Positions 29,601 to 38,671 of a stretch of 64,000 nt of DNA are shown here, in pieces; within the stretch, counting starts at the first letter, position 1; every line of letters begins with the position of its first letter. The notes beneath the pieces were generated by a model. The model saw only the letters and a list, made by a program, of their open reading frames with translations. It did no database searches and was not told where the DNA came from. The position numbers were made by a program, and so were the translations under genes. The DNA lies in contig VRVR01000041.1 of assembly GCA_009859145.1 (NCBI GenBank), forward strand, positions 186,001-250,000, written 5' to 3'. Source of the stretch: Andalucia godoyi (lineage: Eukaryota; Discoba; Jakobea; Jakobida; Andaluciidae).

Positions 29601-29766
29601 GACGCTGCAGAACATCCGAGAGGGCGATTTTGATGACGACGAAAAGGATGATGGAAACCGTCTGCAACAAGAATTGGAGAGAATTTTGGGTGCAGACAAC
29701 GTCAAGGTTGCAAGCTTAATTAACCAACTGATCTTTTGCGAGGACATGATGAATGAACACAACTGA
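26677..29766 (+). CDS. NEK (NIMA-related) protein kinase, NEK1/NEK5-like
   Basis: 1029 residues. The N-terminal kinase domain (about 7-262) has VGKGTFGQAFLV, the catalytic lysine in FIMKKINIS, ILHRDIKSQNIFL, IGDFGIARVL and VGTPYYMSPE, with the NEK-typical KILHRDIKSQNIFLT and ending TPLMRSRISKFL. The long tail contains Pro/Gln-rich linkers, four or so copies of an E-x-R-K...YYxxRxQAxxNKxRLxEDLG motif, a highly charged coiled coil (about 600-700), an Ala/Pro-rich spacer and an acidic C-terminus. NEK1/NEK5-type kinases act at centrosomes and cilia and in DNA damage signalling. The ATG at 26677 starts right at the kinase domain; the upstream codons come from a GT microsatellite. Confidence 0.92.
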   Translation: MSESNYRRIKLVGKGTFGQAFLVQRVDNGKQFIMKKINISNMNSQERADAMNEVRLLSSLKHPNIVEYIESFTDTTGNLCIVMEYAERGDLYDAIKRQAALNKPFAEEQIVDWLLQVCLAIKHCHDKKILHRDIKSQNIFLTAQNKVKIGDFGIARVLKNTLDYAKTMVGTPYYMSPEICQEKPYNNKSDVWSIGCVLYELLTMRHAFDAQNMRGLVVKILRGVYPPVPTSYSEDLRLLVGQMFERDPRKRLSVNGILRTPLMRSRISKFLSESMIRKEGLVVAPAAPAVPVPRGMSPAFQFPPSQQQPIPVARAVPANGVIRSGLQPTPAGQNAAAPSNLSPPVPAPAPRNPPTEPDRRSQQIAQTPAPLPQQQNVEKQSALDAERRKQFFDAQEAARQNRLRALGDLDGPSPERRESPHNLQQQQQPAVELEGRKASKLDEQAKREADFANLQREYYVEMRAQAARNKARLNEDLGIQRGISPVLAAPANPSPRGQVGGPSSAAAVAPNYSSPALEMEKRKAEERRVAEEALLAQQRKVFFENRAQREENKRRLYEDLGRAPAVAALEKPVQQQPQLSAAQMARQREDEAARQRAEAVRASEQDAASKRKLEEDRMRREAAARYESKLREKETREEEKRRKEEADRQKREEWERQRAQKKAEEARMEAERKERLKKMMGNVKNAEPRAKIRPSSPPSVVSSGNRASGDFSRNPRLSAAEDARSSADIMDEMMAKEEARKAREAAREEERKKFREQRAKLVAQKNADPSSDIVIVEAPNRRRALSEPPAPAPAPAAAAAALTPVPPPVPVPAAAAAVSAASSSVVAGPSPSRSDPKDADHLATNTSQEGARLSDMDSLEDEIDHQHKLEDFGDLPNDFEPDADDLGSTLGTQDLDLSSTASSSDFEDEEDDNIADALAQKLQFDRPEADKFRLDGNTLRLPNLSERDSLAARIENLRMYIEKSVGVDAFLESYMTLQNIREGDFDDDEKDDGNRLQQELERILGADNVKVASLINQLIFCEDMMNEHN

Positions 29767-30370
29767 ACGTTCCTTTTTCGTGAGCAATTTTATTTCTTTG
29801 TTGTTTCCTTTCCTTGCATATTTCTTTACTGCGGGCTCTGTGGTCCTTGAGACACTCGAACACATACAAATATATTCAGCATTACTGTCATCATTATTAT
29901 GAATGTATTATTTCTATTATAAATGATTGTGCAGAATTGTTTCTTAAAAACTGCAGTTGATGCCATGTCACCCAAAAGAACGGCAACAAAGAAAAAACCA
30001 CAAAAAACATTTGCGAAAGGCGTGGATTGAACACGCGACCTTTCGATCTTCAGTCGAACGCTACTCCCAGCTGAGCTACTTTCGCTTGATAGCTGAGCAG
30101 TACGTGTTTGCAGCACAGAGCTCGTTCTCCTCCGCTACTGCAGAAACATGTGAACGAATCCTCGGGCAAGGCAAAATGGGAGGAGACGACTGCATTGCCC
30201 TGTGCCCAACGGCCGGCTAAGAAATTTAAAAGGAGCTGGGAAGGGAAGAGGGGGGAAAAAAGAAAAGAAAAGAAAAGAAAAAAAGAAAAGAAAAGAAAAG
30301 AAAAGAAGGCTAGCGGAGACAGAGTTTGTGGGGCTGTTGGCGTTTCTCGCTGTGTCGGGAACTCGGGTGA
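29767..30370. other. Intergenic region holding tRNA-Phe copy 1
   Basis: AT-rich 3' flank of the NEK gene, then the minus-strand tRNA-Phe (30013-30085), then an A/G-rich AAAAGAAAAG tract (30250-30305) just before the amidase gene. No other gene seen. Confidence 0.6.
30013..30085 (-). tRNA. tRNA-Phe (anticodon GAA), copy 1
   Basis: 73-nt cloverleaf without intron. Acceptor stem GCGAAAG/CTTTCGC, D-arm containing AGCTCAGCTGGGA, anticodon stem-loop TTCGACTGAAGATCGAA giving GAA, T-arm GCGTGTTCAATCCACGC. CCA is not encoded, as is normal for nuclear genes. A T6 run, a pol III stop, follows the 3' end. Identical in sequence to the copy at 31871-31943. Confidence 0.97.
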
Positions 30371-31666
30371 ATGTCACAAGAAGCGTCGTTGGACGAACCG
30401 GTGTTTGCGTCGCCGCCCAAGTTTCTTATTGATCTTGATCTTCCGGCCGACGAACGGTGGTCCGAAGTGATTCGAGCGTATGCACACGAGTTTCCAAGGA
30501 TTTTAGATTATCTGTCGTCGCCCGCTGAGTCTGGGATTCCGAAAAGAGTCTTGTCAGTACTGTCGTTTCTGATGGGCTCCTATGCACACACACGAATGCT
30601 GTGTGCGTATGTCCCGGAACTGAAGAGCATTTCGCGTCAAGCAAAGTTTCCGCTTGGAAAACTAGTCACGCTTACGCTGATGTATGAACTGTGTGCTGCA
30701 TGCACGTCTGTAGTCGTGGCGGATGCCCCATGGATGGCGGCGAAAAACAGCAGCTCGGGGCCGCTGTTGTACCGATCGATGGACTGGGAACTGCCTTTGT
30801 TGAAGAGGATCACCATTCATCTGGTCTTCCACAGATCTGGAAAGACGGTGTTCGAGGCTACTTCATGGGCAGGATACATTGGGGTGCTGACTGGAATGAG
30901 AGTGCTGGAGGATCCGCAGCTTGCCTCCGTGAACGATTCCCGCCAGTCTTCTTCTGCTGCCGGACGATATGCCGTTTCCGTGAATTACAGGAGAATGGGG
31001 AGTCCTGCAAGCCATAATGTATTTGGAATGCTAACGAGGAGATGGCCAGTTGGTTTTGCAGTTCGCCATTGTTTAGAAACTTGTCCGAACTTTCATACTG
31101 CGGTGTCCTTTTTGTCTGCGTGTCGGCTAATCAGTCCTGTCTATTTCACCGTTGTCGGAGATACTGTTGGACAAGCTGCAATTCTCACTCGCTCTCGGGC
31201 GTCGGTGGTGCACAAGTGGGCTCCCCCAACCGAGCGGAATTCGTCCGAAGCTGCTGTGAATTCTGCTGCCGAAATCGTAGAGCTGGGCGATGTGGAAGTG
31301 TCGAAAGCGCCGGGAACTGCGTTCGCAGTTCATTCCGAGCTGAAGTGGATGGTCCAAACCAACTGTGACTCGTGGAAACATACTGGGAGAATGTCGCAGA
31401 ACGACATTTTGTGTTCCGTCGACAGAACCCGAGCCGTTCGACGGTTTTTTAAAGAGGCGTCGCACACCACACTGGAAGACTTGTCGTCCAAGGAGGACAG
31501 AACTGCGGACGAAGCCGTCGCGAATGACCTGGAAGGGGAAGCACAAATCTTCAAGTCCAAATTGTCGCGGCTCTTTCAAAGCGATCCTGTGTTGCAATCG
31601 GAGACAATATACATTTCCGAGATGAATCCGTTCGCAAAATCGTTTGTTACCTATGTCGTACCCTAG
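30371..31666 (+). CDS. Acid ceramidase/NAAA-like amidase (Ntn hydrolase fold)
   Basis: 431 residues. Resembles N-acylethanolamine-hydrolysing acid amidase and acid ceramidase: LCAACTSVVVAD contains the expected catalytic Cys (residue 111, which becomes N-terminal after self-cleavage in the family), followed by LLYRSMDWE (equivalent of GRNLDY), ATSWAGYIGVLTGM, and a later NFHTAVSFL/ISPVYFTVVG block. Family members hydrolyse the amide bond of ceramides or N-acylethanolamines. No signal peptide is visible on MSQEASLDEP, unlike the lysosomal animal enzymes, so the protein may act in the cytosol or lack an N-terminal exon. The gene sits between two tRNA-Phe genes. Confidence 0.82.
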   Translation: MSQEASLDEPVFASPPKFLIDLDLPADERWSEVIRAYAHEFPRILDYLSSPAESGIPKRVLSVLSFLMGSYAHTRMLCAYVPELKSISRQAKFPLGKLVTLTLMYELCAACTSVVVADAPWMAAKNSSSGPLLYRSMDWELPLLKRITIHLVFHRSGKTVFEATSWAGYIGVLTGMRVLEDPQLASVNDSRQSSSAAGRYAVSVNYRRMGSPASHNVFGMLTRRWPVGFAVRHCLETCPNFHTAVSFLSACRLISPVYFTVVGDTVGQAAILTRSRASVVHKWAPPTERNSSEAAVNSAAEIVELGDVEVSKAPGTAFAVHSELKWMVQTNCDSWKHTGRMSQNDILCSVDRTRAVRRFFKEASHTTLEDLSSKEDRTADEAVANDLEGEAQIFKSKLSRLFQSDPVLQSETIYISEMNPFAKSFVTYVVP

Positions 31667-31870
31667 TCGTCTGTCTTTCGGGAAGACATACGGCTTTTTG
31701 AGATGCTTGTAATAAAATTCTTTGCAGAACACAAACTTAGCATCTCCTTTTTCAACCGATGGGTGAGCAGCCGCGCTACGGAAGAGACTGGTTTTGATAT
31801 GGCAGGGATCACCAGCAAAAACAAAAAAAGGAGACTGATGAGTTTTCACAGATCAGGAAGCATTCAGGAA

Positions 31871-31943
31871 GCGAAAGTAGCTCAGCTGGGAGTAGCGTTC
31901 GACTGAAGATCGAAAGGTCGCGTGTTCAATCCACGCCTTTCGC
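31871..31943 (+). tRNA. tRNA-Phe (anticodon GAA), copy 2
   Basis: Same 73-nt cloverleaf as 30013-30085 but on the plus strand, followed by AAATG and a T7 pol III terminator. The identity extends about 11 bases into the 3' flank but not into the 5' flank. Confidence 0.97.
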
Positions 31944-32248
31944 AAATGTTTTTTTATTGCTTTGATGCTTCACTCCTGTTTTCGTCTTTGTCCGTTTTTT
32001 TTTTTTCCACCAGCTGTAAGGTTCCCCTCCGCGACTCAACTGGACGAAACTGTTCGATTCCCCCTTTCCCCCTAAAGTTCGCTGATTTCTCTCCAAAGCC
32101 GTCCTCTTTTTTTATATGTATATTTATGTTTCGGTAGGCACGTCTTTTTTACTTTTCCGTGGCTTTTTCCGTGGCTTGTTGTGTTTTTCCCCTTCTTTTG
32201 GCAGCATTTTCTTTCGTCTACGTCCGTTGCATCTGTCTGGAAAAAAAG

Positions 32249-34603
32249 ATGATCACCGTTGACACGATCGCCACGCGAAAGTGGCTCGAAGAGACATTCA
32301 AGGAGATCACAGACATTGATGCACCAATGCTGGCGACTTACGTGCTGGCGCTCTTGAAGAACTACAAGCCGAAGGCTGATTTGCGTGAGCAATGTGTTGC
32401 AAAATTGGACGAGTTTCTCGGATCGTCTACATCGGCGTTTGTGGACCGATTTTTGAACTACCTGAGAAAGTCGGGTGTTTCGTTTGAAGATCAGTCTGCA
32501 CCGCAGCCTCAGTTTCCGCCTGCGTCTGGGTCTGCGCCTTCCGCTCTACAGCCACAGACACAGGTGCAGATGCAGGTACAAGCGCAGCAGCCGAAGCCAT
32601 CGGCCGGTGCACCGCTGAGCTTCTCGGCTCCTGCAGTGTCTCATGTGCCTGCATCTGCGGCTGCTGCGCTTGCTCCGGTGGTCCAGAATGTCGCAAACGC
32701 ATCCCAGAGTATGGCACCTCCTTTGCTGCAGCAGCAGCCAGTACCAGCACCACTACCGCAACAGCAGCAGCCGTATGTACCGTCCAATCATCATGATCCA
32801 GCACGGCAGCAGGAACGACAAATGCGGTTTGGCCTGGACCAGCAGCAAAGAAGTTCGAGGTTCCAAGAGGGCCAGACGGAAGGGCTCCAGACTGCTGATC
32901 GGGGACCACGACACGATCGAAATGAGCGTGTTGAGAGGCAGGAACGACCAGAGCGTACGGAACGAATGGAAAGACCGGAACGATCGGATCGGAGCGATCG
33001 AAATGACAGAAATGACCGTTTAGGACAGCACGAGCAACGCTCATATGGCGATCAGGGAGCTAGACAGCCACAAGGCCGCAATCTGGTTCTTGAAAATGTT
33101 CCAGATGAATTGAATGTCTTCCAGACGATTTCAGATTATTTTGCACAGTTTGGTTATGTAGAGTCGGTAGACTGCCAGCCAGAGAGTCGCCGTGCAGTCA
33201 TTTCTTTTGGAAGCCATGATGAAGCTGATAAAGCCTGGAAGAGCCGAAGCGCAATTCTGGGAGATCGATTCATCAAGATCTTTTGGCAGCGGCATTCAGA
33301 TGTGCGTGACAATAAGCAAAGAAGACAATTTGGCCAGGGCCAGGATCAAGGCCAGGGATTCCAAAGAGGACAACGCGGGGATCGCGGAGATTTCAATCCT
33401 CAACGCCAGCAGCAGCAGCAATACCAGCAACAGCCATATCAACAACCCTACCAGTCATCACAATACGGACAGCAACAGCAGCAGCCGTACTTTCAGCATC
33501 CGGCACAACAGCCATTCCATCCACATGGGGGACAGCATGCTGACTTTGGATATCAGCAGCAAGCTGCATACTATGGCAATCCACAGCAGCAGTTCTATGC
33601 TCAGTATCCTGCGTACACTGGAGCCGAGTACGCTGTTGGGGGACACGAGTTCAATGCCCGTGTTCATCCGTCTTCACGCAAGCCAGCAGCTCTGGGAGCC
33701 CCATCAGCTTCGGCATCAGCACCGGCGTCCGGACCGTCGCTCTCTGAAATTCAGGCCGAGATCAAGGAGAGAAGAGCTCGCGTGGACGTCTTACAGGCCA
33801 ACATTAAGACGATCAAAGCTGAACTTGAGCAGTCAAAACAAGACGGGCAGATCCCGAGAATGCAACAATTGCTTGTGGATTTGAAGTCTGTGCAGGATGA
33901 TTTTCGAAAGGAGATTGAAGCGCTGTCCAACTTGCAGATTCAGGCAAAGAAGCGAAGTGCGGCAGAGATTTCGGAAGGTCAGCCGCAGGCAGAAGAACCC
34001 GCAGCAGCAGCAGCGTCTGCAAATCCGGAAGATGACGGCCAGGCACAAGAAGAACAGACAGGCGACGGCCAGCGACAGGCGAAGTTTCAACGTCGAGGAC
34101 CATCATTCCCTGGTGCAGGCGCTGCCGCTGGGGTTGGAAGAGGGATCGGACGAGGACGAGGCATGCCGATGGGCATGATGAACATGAATATGATGGGAAT
34201 GATGGGATACTATCCGCCTTCGTATGGCTACAATCCTCAAGCTGGAGGAGCTGCGACAATGCGTGTCGACTATCGTCCCAAGGCCTTTGAAATGGTTATT
34301 GCACCCGAGTACGCCTCGACAGAAGCCATTCAGTCCTTGTTTGCGCATCTGAAACCCGACGAAATTCGCGTGGATGCTGATGCACGATCTGCATATGTCT
34401 CTTTTCCTTCTCGTGCAGTGGCAGAAAAGGCAGCAAAGTTGGCCGCTGAGGGCCCCTTAAAGGTTGAGAAAGTCAACTGGGTAAAGCAGCAGTCTTCCGC
34501 GACCACGCAAGATTTCGGAGCAACTGACGGAGCTGATGTTGGCGCGGCCGGTCAGTCCGGGGAAGTTGACGAGCAGGCAAATGAAGACGCCGAGAACCAG
34601 TAA
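32249..34603 (+). CDS. RBM26/RBM27-like RNA-binding protein
   Basis: 784 residues. N-terminal PWI-like domain (ATRKWLEETFKEITDIDAP, ATYVLALLKNYKPK, DEFLGSSTSAFVDRFLNYL) matches that of RBM26/27. Then Gln/Pro/Ala-rich and Arg/Glu/Asp repeats; a first RRM (LVLENVPDELNVFQTISDYF ... GDRFIKIFWQRH, about residues 272-350); long Gln-rich prion-like stretch; a coiled coil (about 495-560); a Gly/Met-rich segment; and a second RRM (about 675-745). RBM26/27 couple ZFC3H1/MTR4 to the nuclear exosome. The CCCH zinc finger found between PWI and RRM in animals is not seen. The start chosen is the ATG at the PWI domain; upstream in-frame codons look like leader. Confidence 0.87.
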   Translation: MITVDTIATRKWLEETFKEITDIDAPMLATYVLALLKNYKPKADLREQCVAKLDEFLGSSTSAFVDRFLNYLRKSGVSFEDQSAPQPQFPPASGSAPSALQPQTQVQMQVQAQQPKPSAGAPLSFSAPAVSHVPASAAAALAPVVQNVANASQSMAPPLLQQQPVPAPLPQQQQPYVPSNHHDPARQQERQMRFGLDQQQRSSRFQEGQTEGLQTADRGPRHDRNERVERQERPERTERMERPERSDRSDRNDRNDRLGQHEQRSYGDQGARQPQGRNLVLENVPDELNVFQTISDYFAQFGYVESVDCQPESRRAVISFGSHDEADKAWKSRSAILGDRFIKIFWQRHSDVRDNKQRRQFGQGQDQGQGFQRGQRGDRGDFNPQRQQQQQYQQQPYQQPYQSSQYGQQQQQPYFQHPAQQPFHPHGGQHADFGYQQQAAYYGNPQQQFYAQYPAYTGAEYAVGGHEFNARVHPSSRKPAALGAPSASASAPASGPSLSEIQAEIKERRARVDVLQANIKTIKAELEQSKQDGQIPRMQQLLVDLKSVQDDFRKEIEALSNLQIQAKKRSAAEISEGQPQAEEPAAAAASANPEDDGQAQEEQTGDGQRQAKFQRRGPSFPGAGAAAGVGRGIGRGRGMPMGMMNMNMMGMMGYYPPSYGYNPQAGGAATMRVDYRPKAFEMVIAPEYASTEAIQSLFAHLKPDEIRVDADARSAYVSFPSRAVAEKAAKLAAEGPLKVEKVNWVKQQSSATTQDFGATDGADVGAAGQSGEVDEQANEDAENQ

Positions 34604-34886
34604 CCCAGGTTGTGTTGGTACGTAGAACCATTTTTTAATATTTTTTTTTCTTTTTAATTTCTTAAATCCTGTGGCCCGTCGAGGAATACGTAAAGGAGTC
34701 CTTCCAGATTCATCTGAAGAAAAACACACACGATCCACTGATATGTTATATTCGTTTAACTCTGCGAATCTACTAGTGTGGACAGATTGCCGCACCTGCA
34801 AAAACATCTCGCAACACACCCACACACGTACGCCTGCACATGCACATGCACAAAGAATAGGCGTGCGGCTGTTCGTCCGCATCTTG

Positions 34887-35975
34887 TTACTTTGCAAACT
34901 CTTCGATCTTCGATGCAACCTGCAAACCGGCAGCCATGGCCAAAGTAACACGGCCGCGCTCGGCAGTGTAATCTCCAGTAAAAAAGAGGCCGTGTTGTGC
35001 AGCCGAGGTTGCAAAGATCCCGCGAGAAGTGTCGATCCGAGAATTTGGCAATGCAAATCTCCATTTCTGAACATCTGACCACGAAGGAGACTTCCACTGG
35101 TCTCCAGCCAACAGCACAGACACCTTGTTCGTAACCGACGGAAGCAGATCCTCTAGCGAGTGTTCGTAATTGGCAGTGGACCAGTGCGAAGCCATTTGCA
35201 CAATCAACACCGAGTTGCCCCCTGCAACATGCCCTTCCTTGTCATCCTCGACACTCAACCACGCGATATCGTGCTTTCTATCCGTGTTCACAGCGGCATA
35301 ATACGGTAACTCGGAGGTCAGCTTCTTGTCGTAGCCGAGAACGAACGTTATCTGCGTGTTGTACGTTCCCAGCGCCAACTCCGCGCCAAGAGCCTGCTTG
35401 ATGGAACCGGCCTCTGCCCACGATTCCACGCTTCCACTGCACACAAGCCCCGCAGCCTGTGGTGCAGGTGCAGTCACGAGAACCCCGTCGAAGTCTCCGA
35501 ATCGATCTCCAGTTGTCGTGACCAACGTCCACCGAGCACTCCGCTCAGCTCGCTCGAGCGAAGCCACTCGTTTTTCAAAATGTACCTTAATCCGTTCAGC
35601 CGGGACAGCAGCAACAAGCAGCTTTCCAATCTGACTGATGCCGGGCTGATACACCCACTTTTCTCCTCTGTCGCGCTCAAGATCGCCGGGAGTGATCTCG
35701 CCTGATTCACCGAACACAAAGACGGGTTTGGAGATGACAACCAGTCCGTCTGTTGGGAGCTGGTTCAGAATAATGTCTCGGATCAAGGGGTCTTCCGAGT
35801 AGAAATAGTTCGCTCCGTGATCATAGCTTGCGCCGTTTTTTCTGCGGGTCGCCGCGCGTCCAGAGAACCCACGACTCTTTTCAAAAACCTCAATCTGTGT
35901 AACACTCTTACTTGCTCGCAACGCGTACGCCGCAGACAATCCCGACACCCCCGCACCCACAATCGCCAGACGCAT
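34887..35975 (-). CDS. Renalase-like FAD/NAD(P)-dependent oxidoreductase
   Basis: 362 residues from the ATG at 35975. The N-terminal FAD-binding loop MRLAIVGAGVSGLSAAYAL with the downstream acidic residue in QIEVFEKSRGFSGRAATR is diagnostic of the amine-oxidase/renalase group. Later elements: YDHGANYF, WVYQPGISQIGKLL, DFDGVLVTAPAPQA, and the C-terminal GLFFTGDYTAERGRVTLAMAAG, which contacts FAD. Renalase oxidises off-form dihydronicotinamides; the substrate here is unproven. An in-frame ATG at 36077 would add a hydrophobic leader MAVCFIQHEH... that may instead be 5' UTR. Confidence 0.88.
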   Translation of the reverse strand: MRLAIVGAGVSGLSAAYALRASKSVTQIEVFEKSRGFSGRAATRRKNGASYDHGANYFYSEDPLIRDIILNQLPTDGLVVISKPVFVFGESGEITPGDLERDRGEKWVYQPGISQIGKLLVAAVPAERIKVHFEKRVASLERAERSARWTLVTTTGDRFGDFDGVLVTAPAPQAAGLVCSGSVESWAEAGSIKQALGAELALGTYNTQITFVLGYDKKLTSELPYYAAVNTDRKHDIAWLSVEDDKEGHVAGGNSVLIVQMASHWSTANYEHSLEDLLPSVTNKVSVLLAGDQWKSPSWSDVQKWRFALPNSRIDTSRGIFATSAAQHGLFFTGDYTAERGRVTLAMAAGLQVASKIEEFAK

Positions 35976-36526
35976 ATCTGTATATGATGGAACCTCTCCA
36001 GTCTCCAATCTACACACCAAAAGAAGAAGAAGAACAAGCCAAGCGTTATGTTCGTGCTGGATAAAGCAAACGGCCATATTGTGAGACCTACGGCGGTTCG
36101 TCCGAAATGCCCAGATAAAGCGAAAACGAACAGGTTAATGGAAGGCCGCGGGGACCACGGCAAACCTGAACTGTGGCGCTCTCCTGAGTTGGTTTGTTGT
36201 GTTCGGTGTGCGGCTCCGCAACCGCTTCCTCACGGCGATACCGTATCCAGCGTTCCAGTGAACACGCCTGTCGCGTACACGGCAGCTCGCAGCCATCCTT
36301 CGGGGCCCTCCGTCCGCAGACTTTTTGCAAATGGTGTCACGAGTTTAAATTTGTATATACATATATATATATATTTCATGGTTTATGATTAGTTCGGGTT
36401 TTGGAGACTCTGAGAAAACACCTTGCAGCTGCAGCCGTATTGACATATGAAGCAGGCGAGCGAGTGAGTAAGCGAGCGAGTGAGAGAGAGAGAGAGTGTG
36501 TGTTTTGGTTTTATTAATTACAACGA
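35976..36526. other. Intergenic region, one weak ORF
   Basis: A plus-strand ATG at 36048 opens 114 codons containing CCVRCAAPQP, with no recognised motif. It overlaps the 5' leader of the FAD gene. I would not annotate it as a gene without transcript data. (GCGA)n and (GA)n runs lie at 36455-36500. Confidence 0.35.
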
Positions 36527-36885
36527 TTAAACAGCACTTCCCAGTCTGCTTTCAAGGTCCGAGCAAGATCCACTGTCTCTGAGCAAAACTCGCTCTTGTC
36601 GCACCGCGCGTAACTCATCAGAAGCAAATTGCAGCTGAGCTCTCGCACCTCCTGCATCAAACAAAGAAGAAAAAAACAGGAAAAAACCTTCGCCCACCAA
36701 AAATGCGATTATCGGAAGCAACGTTCGTAGTGGAAACCCTCCTGTTTACGTAAAAATATCCCCCAAATCGTTAGGGTTGGCATTGGTTCGTTAAAGAGTT
36801 GAAATTCAGGGTTTTCTAGTCTTTGCTGCTCATGGTCCCGCCGCACGTCTTTGCCAATCCTTCGTCTTTCAAAAGCCACACTCAT
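36527..36885 (-). CDS. Candidate small two-exon gene (86 residues), unknown
   Basis: Exon 1 36750-36885 (ATG at 36885, 45 codons plus one base) and exon 2 36527-36651 (ends TAA) join in frame across a 98-bp intron with donor GTAAAC and a polypyrimidine tract before GATGCAG. The product starts MSVAFERRRIGKDVRRDHEQ and ends in an amphipathic helix with ELRAVRQERVLLRD. The donor differs from the GTATGT seen in every secure intron here, which lowers confidence. The helix pattern resembles small axonemal microtubule proteins such as CFAP141, but this is only a resemblance. Its 5' end lies 130 bp from the divergent cyclin gene. Confidence 0.35.
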
Positions 36886-37016
36886 TTTTTTATTTAAGCC
36901 TTTTTTTTTTTGTTGAAAATTTCTTTTTCCTCCTTTGTTCTGTCTCCATGCTTGTTTAACTTGAGACGTTTTCTACATCATCATCATCATCATCATCTCA
37001 AGGTCGAACAACAAAC

Positions 37017-38388
37017 ATGTCGCAAACGGCTTCTTGGGTCCCATTTGACGAGAACCTCCCCGAGAATCTCCAACAACATTCACGACGTGGTGGAAACCGC
37101 AGTGCTCTTCAAGACGTCACAAATGATCGGGCTTTCCATTCAGTATGTCTTTGGTTTCCCCTCCTCCTCCTCCTCCTCCTTCTTCTTCTTCTTCATATAC
37201 GATGTTTTCCCATTGTGCGTTGTTTTATGCTTCATTTGATGATGATGGTTTATTAATTATTAATATTGTTATTGTTGTTTTTTAAATCTCTCTATCTCTG
37301 TGTGTGTGCAGAATGGTCCACAAAAGCCGATGCAGTCGAAGCAGGCTGCTTCCGAGTCTGTGTATGTTGATACGGAAATGATGGACTCGCAAGATGTTCC
37401 GCAGCCAGCGTTCCGTCTCGCTGCAGGAACCCAAAGTGGAGAGACCATGAATGTATCTGCGAGTTCTGCAGATATGATGAGCCGGCCAATGCCGATGGAG
37501 GACCTTTCCCGGATTCGGAGTGCTAAGCACAGCAAAACGGCATCTATGGCCGGAATTCCGCAGTTTTATAATATCGATGCAAGAACTGGAAATGACGCGC
37601 AATTTGTTCTTGATTACATCGAGGATATAGTCCGTCATCAAAAGTTGACGGAATGCTTGTTCCGTTGTGGACCAAACTACATTGACCGATCGCAAACGGA
37701 CATCAATGCTTCGATGCGAGCCATTCTCATCGACTGGCTGAACGAGGTCGCACAAGAATATAACCTCAAGCAAGAAACGCTGCATCTGTCTGTGAACATC
37801 ATCGATCGATTCTTGTCTGCCGTGCCGGTTGCTCGTTCTCGGCTGCAGCTTGTCGGTGTCACGGGAATGCTCATCGCTGCAAAGTACGAAGAAATCGTTG
37901 CACCGACTGTCGAGGAGTTTGTTTACATCACCGACAACACCTATTCCAGAGAAGATGTTTTGAAGACGGAGGGACAAATGCTGAATATCCTTCGATTCAA
38001 CATTACTGCAGTCACCATCATGGATTTCCTCCCTCGTTTCTTGCGGGCAGGAAATGCAGACTCACGGGTTTCCCAGCTTGCGTTGTTCTTGTCGGAGCTA
38101 ACGCTGCAGGAGTACCAGTTTCTGCACTATACTCCGTCGATGATTGCGGCAGCAGCCGTTTCTCTCGCCCTTCACACTTGTGGCCTCCTTGCCTGGACGC
38201 CGACTCTCGAGTACTATACTTCGTATACCGTTGCCGATGTCCGTTCCTGCGTGGCCGAGATGCATTCTGTGTTCAGGAATGCAGAATACCAGTCTCTCCA
38301 AGCCGTTCGAGAAAAGTATTCGCACTCCAAGTACATGCGCGTGTCGACAATTCCATGCCCGCAGGCGTTGCCGCCGATGTTTCTGTGA
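37017..38388 (+). CDS. Mitotic cyclin, A/B type (two exons)
   Basis: Exon 1 37017-37142 (42 codons) and exon 2 37312-38388; the intron (169 bp) has donor GTATGT and acceptor TGTGCAG, phase 0. 400 residues. A destruction box RSALQDVTN (R-x-x-L-x-x-x-x-N) sits at the end of exon 1. The cyclin box starts DYIEDIVRHQ and contains MRAILIDWLNEVAQEY, LHLSVNIIDRFL, GMLIAAKYEEIVAPTVEEFV and TDNTYSREDVLKTEGQMLNI, followed by the second cyclin fold. It would activate a cyclin-dependent kinase and be destroyed by the APC/C. The motifs lean towards cyclin A. The first ATG after a (CAT)n tract is used. Confidence 0.93.
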
Positions 38389-38671
38389 CCTTAGCCTATT
38401 CCGTCACTCGACTCCTCATATGTTCGCTATCCAGTCTCCGAGTCCTCACGATCGGCGAATGAGGACATGTCTTTTTTTAACATTCCAATCCCGTTTTTTC
38501 CAACAGTTGAAAAAGCGCTCTTGACTTACGTCACTTTGACCCGACCTTAGCTCTGTACACTAACTTTTCCTTTATTCCTCTCCCTCCCTTCCCTGCAAAA
38601 ATGAATCACCAACTTACTACTATGTTTCGTGCATTAACATCCTTCGATTCAGCAATTCCACGTAACAGTAC

